NCBI RefSeq assembly: GCF_012927115.1
Contig: NZ_JABBFY010000001.1
Span: 1,364,001-1,428,000, forward strand
Length of the DNA: 64,000 bases
Direction: 5' to 3'
Source: Sphingomonas sp. G-3-2-10
Lineage (GTDB): Bacteria; Pseudomonadota; Alphaproteobacteria; Sphingomonadales; Sphingomonadaceae
The translations under genes and the position numbers were made by a program. The notes beneath the pieces were generated by a model. The model had not been told where the DNA came from, ran no database searches, and worked only from the letters and a program-made list of their open reading frames with translations. Positions 61,075 through 64,000 of the stretch are shown in pieces; position 1 is the stretch's first letter, and each line of letters opens with the position of its first letter.

Positions 61075-61265
61075 TTCCACCCCCACAGTTTCGCCCATTG
61101 CTTCCACGCGGTCATATTGGCCTCGACCGCCTTCTGGCTCACCTCCTGCAGATCGGTCAGTTGCTTCGCGCCGTCGAGCATCTTCTCGGCAGCGTCGAGC
61201 TGAGCCTTTTGCGCGCGGAGGATCTCGCGCTGCATTTCCATCGCGGTGGTGAAGAAGTCGCTCAT
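61071..61265 (-). CDS. Small helical protein within the mur operon
   Basis: A 64-aa protein: [20 protein letters not shown], then a heptad-like helix ([20 protein letters not shown]) and a C-terminal [12 protein letters not shown] rich in Trp. It overlaps murC by ATGA and murB by GTGA, so it is translated in the chain of wall-synthesis genes. No membrane segment. The pattern recalls short phasin-like helices. Function unknown. Confidence 0.7.
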   Translation of the reverse strand: MSDFFTTAMEMQREILRAQKAQLDAAEKMLDGAKQLTDLQEVSQKAVEANMTAWKQWAKLWGWK

Positions 61266-62674
61266 GCCGAAACTTTCGCCTCGTCGATCGCGGTTGCCAG
61301 ACTGGCAGCCCATTTGGTGATGTCGCCCGCGCCGAGGCACACGACCATGTCGCCCGGCTGGATCACGTCGGCAAGCGCGGCGGCAAGCGCGGCGGCGTCG
61401 GCGATCGTCGCTGCGGCGCGATGGCCGCGCTGCTTGACGCGCTCGACCAGATCCTCGGCGCTGACTCCTTCGACCGGCTGCTCGCCCGCGGCATAGACCG
61501 GGGTGACATAGACCATGTCGGCGTCGTTGAAGGCCTGAGCGAAGTCGTCCATCAGATTGCCGAGACGCGAGAAACGGTGCGGCTGCATCACCGCGATCAC
61601 CCTGCCCTGCGCGCTTTCCCGCGCGGCGGAGAGCACGGCGCGGATCTCGACGGGATGATGGCCGTAATCGTCGATGATCGTTGTGCCGCCGGTCTCGCCC
61701 ACCTTGGTGAAGCGGCGCTTGACGCCGCCGAAGCGGCCGAATCCCTGCTGGATCGTCGCGTCGTCGATGCCCAGCTCCAGCGCCACGCCGATCGCAGCGA
61801 GCGCGTTCTGGACATTGTGGCGGCCGGGCATCGGCAGGTCGATGCCCTCGATCGAACGCGTCGTGCCGTCGCGGTGGCGGATGATCGCCTCGAACCGGTT
61901 GCCGCCCGCATGAGGCGTGACGTTGACGCCGCGCACATCGGCCGACGCCGCGAAGCCATAGGTGACGATCCGGCGATCGCGCACGCGCGGGATGATCGCC
62001 TGCACCTCGGGATGATCGAGGCACAGCAACGCCGCGCCATAGAAGGGGACATTCTCGACGAACTCGACGAAACAGTCCTTCACCCGGTCGAACGAGCCAT
62101 AATGGTCGAGATGTTCGGGATCGATGTTGGTCACGACCGCGATCGTGCCGTCGAGGCGCAGGAAGCTGCCGTCGCTCTCGTCGGCTTCGACCACCATCCA
62201 GTCGCTGTCGCCCAGACGCGCGTTCGAGCCATATTGGTTGATGATGCCGCCGTTGATGACGGTCGGATCGACGCCGCCGGCATCGAGCAGGGCCGCGATC
62301 ATCGAAGTCGTGGTGGTCTTGCCGTGGGTCCCCGCCACCGCGACGGTGGATTTCAGCCGCATCAGCTCGGCCAGCATCTCTGCGCGGCGCACCACCGGCA
62401 CCCGGCGCTCATAGGCGGCTTCGACTTCGGGGTTGCCACGCTTGATCGCGGTGGAAGTGACCACCACGGCGGCATCGCCCAGATTGTCGGCGGCATGGCC
62501 GATCGACACCGAAATCCCGCGCTTGCGCAGCCCCTCGATCACATAGCCTTCGGCGACGTCTGAACCCTGAACCTTGTAGCCGAGATTGTGCATCACCTCG
62601 GCAATACCGGACATGCCGATACCGCCGATGCCGACGAAGTGAATGGTCCCGATGTCGGTTGCAACGCCCTTCAT
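61262..62674 (-). CDS. murC: UDP-N-acetylmuramate--L-alanine ligase
   Basis: A 470-aa Mur ligase. [25 protein letters not shown] is the MurC-specific N-terminal motif, [11 protein letters not shown] is the ATP loop, and [14 protein letters not shown] is in the C-terminal domain. The ATG at 62672-62674 overlaps the murG stop. It adds L-alanine to UDP-MurNAc. Confidence 0.97.
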   Translation of the reverse strand: MKGVATDIGTIHFVGIGGIGMSGIAEVMHNLGYKVQGSDVAEGYVIEGLRKRGISVSIGHAADNLGDAAVVVTSTAIKRGNPEVEAAYERRVPVVRRAEMLAELMRLKSTVAVAGTHGKTTTTSMIAALLDAGGVDPTVINGGIINQYGSNARLGDSDWMVVEADESDGSFLRLDGTIAVVTNIDPEHLDHYGSFDRVKDCFVEFVENVPFYGAALLCLDHPEVQAIIPRVRDRRIVTYGFAASADVRGVNVTPHAGGNRFEAIIRHRDGTTRSIEGIDLPMPGRHNVQNALAAIGVALELGIDDATIQQGFGRFGGVKRRFTKVGETGGTTIIDDYGHHPVEIRAVLSAARESAQGRVIAVMQPHRFSRLGNLMDDFAQAFNDADMVYVTPVYAAGEQPVEGVSAEDLVERVKQRGHRAAATIADAAALAAALADVIQPGDMVVCLGAGDITKWAASLATAIDEAKVSA

Positions 62675-63822
62675 GAGTAAGCGGGCCTTCCCTGCATGGC
62701 GGCACGGCGGACGGCGATGGGAGCCTCCGGCGCGTGGATGGATTCGACGAGATCGGCGAGATCGCGCGCGGCATTGGGCTTGCCGCACGACTTGGCGCGC
62801 GCCGCCGCATTTTCTAGCCCGACCGTGTCGAGCCCGAGCTTCTGGATCTGCTTGGCAAGTTCCGGCGCGGTGAAGGCGCGCTGGCTGATCGTGCGCGCGC
62901 CGCCCGCGGCGGTGATCTCGCGCGCGTTGACGGTCTGGTGATCGTCGGTCGCGCTGGGCAGTGGCACGAGAATCGCGGGACGGCCCGCGGCGGTCAGCTC
63001 GGAAATGGTCGAGGCCCCTGCCCGTGCGATCACGATATGCGCCCAGGCGAGGCGTTCGGGCATGTCGGGTAGATAGGTCGCGATCTCCGCCGGAATGCCG
63101 TGCGCGGCATATTTGGCGCGGACCGTATCGATATCCTCGACGCGCGCCTGATGCGTCACCTGCAGGCGGCGGCGGAAATGGGTCGGCAGCAGCGCGAGGC
63201 CATCGGGCACAACTTGCGATAGGATCGACGCGCCTTGGCTGCCGCCGGTAACGAGCACGCGGAAGATGCCGTCTTCGTCCAGCATCGGATAGGGCCGGCT
63301 GCGCAGTTCCAAGATCGCCTCGCGCACCGGATTGCCGATATGATGGGTCTTGGCCTTCCAGCTATCCTTCAGCCGTTCGGTCGTCTCGTAGCTGGTGGCG
63401 ATCGCATCGACCTTGCCCGCGACATAGCGGTTCACCCGGCCGAGCACTGCATTCTGCTCGTGGATCACGGTGGGCACGCCACGCGAGAAAGCGCCGAGCA
63501 GCGCGGGCAGCGCGGGATAGCCGCCGAAGCCGATCACGCAGCTCGGATGCATTTCCTTGAACAGCGTGATCGCCATCGATCGGCCCGCGAGCATCTTGCC
63601 CGCCGCCTTGACGAAACCCAGCGGTCCGCCGCCGAGACGGCCGGCCGGAAGGACGTGCGTCTCGATATCCTCGAACAGCCCGGGAAAACGCACGCCGCGA
63701 TCGTCGGAGATCAGCGCGACATGGTGACCGCGCCCGAGCAGCTCCGTCGCCAGCGCCGCCGCGGGCACCATGTGCCCCCCGGTGCCGCCTGCCGCCAGAA
63801 CATAGGTACGCGAATTCGTCAT
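62671..63822 (-). CDS. murG: UDP-N-acetylglucosamine--lipid I transferase MurG
   Basis: A 383-aa GT28 glycosyltransferase that makes lipid II at the inner face of the membrane. [17 protein letters not shown] is the first G-loop, [14 protein letters not shown] the second, [11 protein letters not shown] the third, and [24 protein letters not shown] the donor site. The ATG at 63820-63822 overlaps the ftsW stop. Confidence 0.97.
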   Translation of the reverse strand: MTNSRTYVLAAGGTGGHMVPAAALATELLGRGHHVALISDDRGVRFPGLFEDIETHVLPAGRLGGGPLGFVKAAGKMLAGRSMAITLFKEMHPSCVIGFGGYPALPALLGAFSRGVPTVIHEQNAVLGRVNRYVAGKVDAIATSYETTERLKDSWKAKTHHIGNPVREAILELRSRPYPMLDEDGIFRVLVTGGSQGASILSQVVPDGLALLPTHFRRRLQVTHQARVEDIDTVRAKYAAHGIPAEIATYLPDMPERLAWAHIVIARAGASTISELTAAGRPAILVPLPSATDDHQTVNAREITAAGGARTISQRAFTAPELAKQIQKLGLDTVGLENAAARAKSCGKPNAARDLADLVESIHAPEAPIAVRRAAMQGRPAYS

Positions 63823-64000
63823 GTGCCGCTCCACCGCACGGTATAGGGAGAGCGCTTCAGATACGGGTTTCGGCGCGTGAAGGCGAGCAAAAGCCCCATC
63901 CCGATCGAAAGTGCGATCATCGACGATCCGCCATAGCTGATGAAGGGCAAGGTCATGCCCTTCGACGGCGCCAGACCGGTGTTCACCGCCATGTTGATGA
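63819..64000 (-). CDS. ftsW: Peptidoglycan glycosyltransferase FtsW (partial, C-terminus)
   Basis: Only the last 59 codons are inside the window. They read INMAVNTGLAPSKGMTLPFI then SYGGSSMIALSIGMGLLLAF, the last two membrane segments and the SYGGSS motif of the SEDS family, ending YTVRWSGT. It is upstream of murG as in other dcw clusters, which favours FtsW over RodA. The gene continues beyond the right edge. Confidence 0.92.
   Translation of the reverse strand, partial: INMAVNTGLAPSKGMTLPFISYGGSSMIALSIGMGLLLAFTRRNPYLKRSPYTVRWSGT

Overview
The window is a 64 kb piece of a GC-rich alphaproteobacterial chromosome, almost certainly from Sphingomonas or a close relative in the Sphingomonadaceae. 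The main reasons are a dedicated acyl carrier protein next to serine palmitoyltransferase (the first step of sphingolipid synthesis), a complete general stress response locus (EcfG, NepR, PhyR, PhyP-like) of sphingomonad layout, and a division and wall cluster in alphaproteobacterial order. Genes are dense, and neighbours very often share an ATGA or GTGA stop/start overlap.

Layout. 1-3.2 kb: glutathione peroxidase, a GNAT acetyltransferase and the LolD/LolC lipoprotein exporter. 3.7-8.1 kb: a self-contained catabolic module with FCD-type GntR and AraC regulators, an MFS carrier and a D-lactate-dehydrogenase-like flavoprotein. Three copies of a 15-bp palindrome flank it. 8.1-17.4 kb: carboxylesterase, tRNA-Ser(CGA) with a degenerate copy of its 3' end, hspQ, rplU-rpmA, a second GNAT, an MFS exporter preceded by a SoxR-type box, a metal-dependent hydrolase opposite a TetR regulator, obgE and hypothetical genes. 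17.5-29.4 kb: proB, then a scattered sphingolipid neighbourhood (CerR-like reductase, acp, spt, lptF, lptG, a membrane desaturase, a bacterial ceramide synthase-like acyltransferase) interrupted by a hybrid histidine kinase and a decayed gene. 29.5-37 kb: xth, an A-type Fe-S carrier, an Arr-like ADP-ribosyltransferase, an M23 peptidase, a DUF455 ferritin-like protein, a one-Cys Bcp and glnE. 37-41.6 kb: the general stress response locus. 41.6-53.6 kb: tatABC, scpAB, nagZ, a SPOR protein, argS, a membrane protein, a DUF1501/DUF1800 pair and dgt. 53.6-64 kb: a TPR/SPOR protein and the dcw operon, read leftward from ftsW through murG, murC, a 64-aa ORF, murB, ddl, ftsQ and ftsA to ftsZ.

The most interesting signal is at 41.16-41.33 kb, downstream of the phyP-like gene. 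A GGAAC-N16-AGTT promoter, the same pattern as upstream of nepR, is preceded by a pure A/T palindrome. It is followed by a non-coding stretch holding a 15-bp perfect stem with a cytosine-rich loop. I read this as a probable stress-sigma-driven small RNA, analogous to Caulobacter GsrN, in the same locus as its regulators. The second is the sphingolipid neighbourhood: lptFG lies between spt and the ceramide synthase candidate, which suggests that this Lpt pair may handle glycosphingolipid rather than LPS.

REP-like inverted pairs occupy several gaps (3.6, 45.8 and 49.1 kb). I saw no CRISPR array, insertion sequence, rRNA or prophage. All calls come from reading the sequence. No database search was run.
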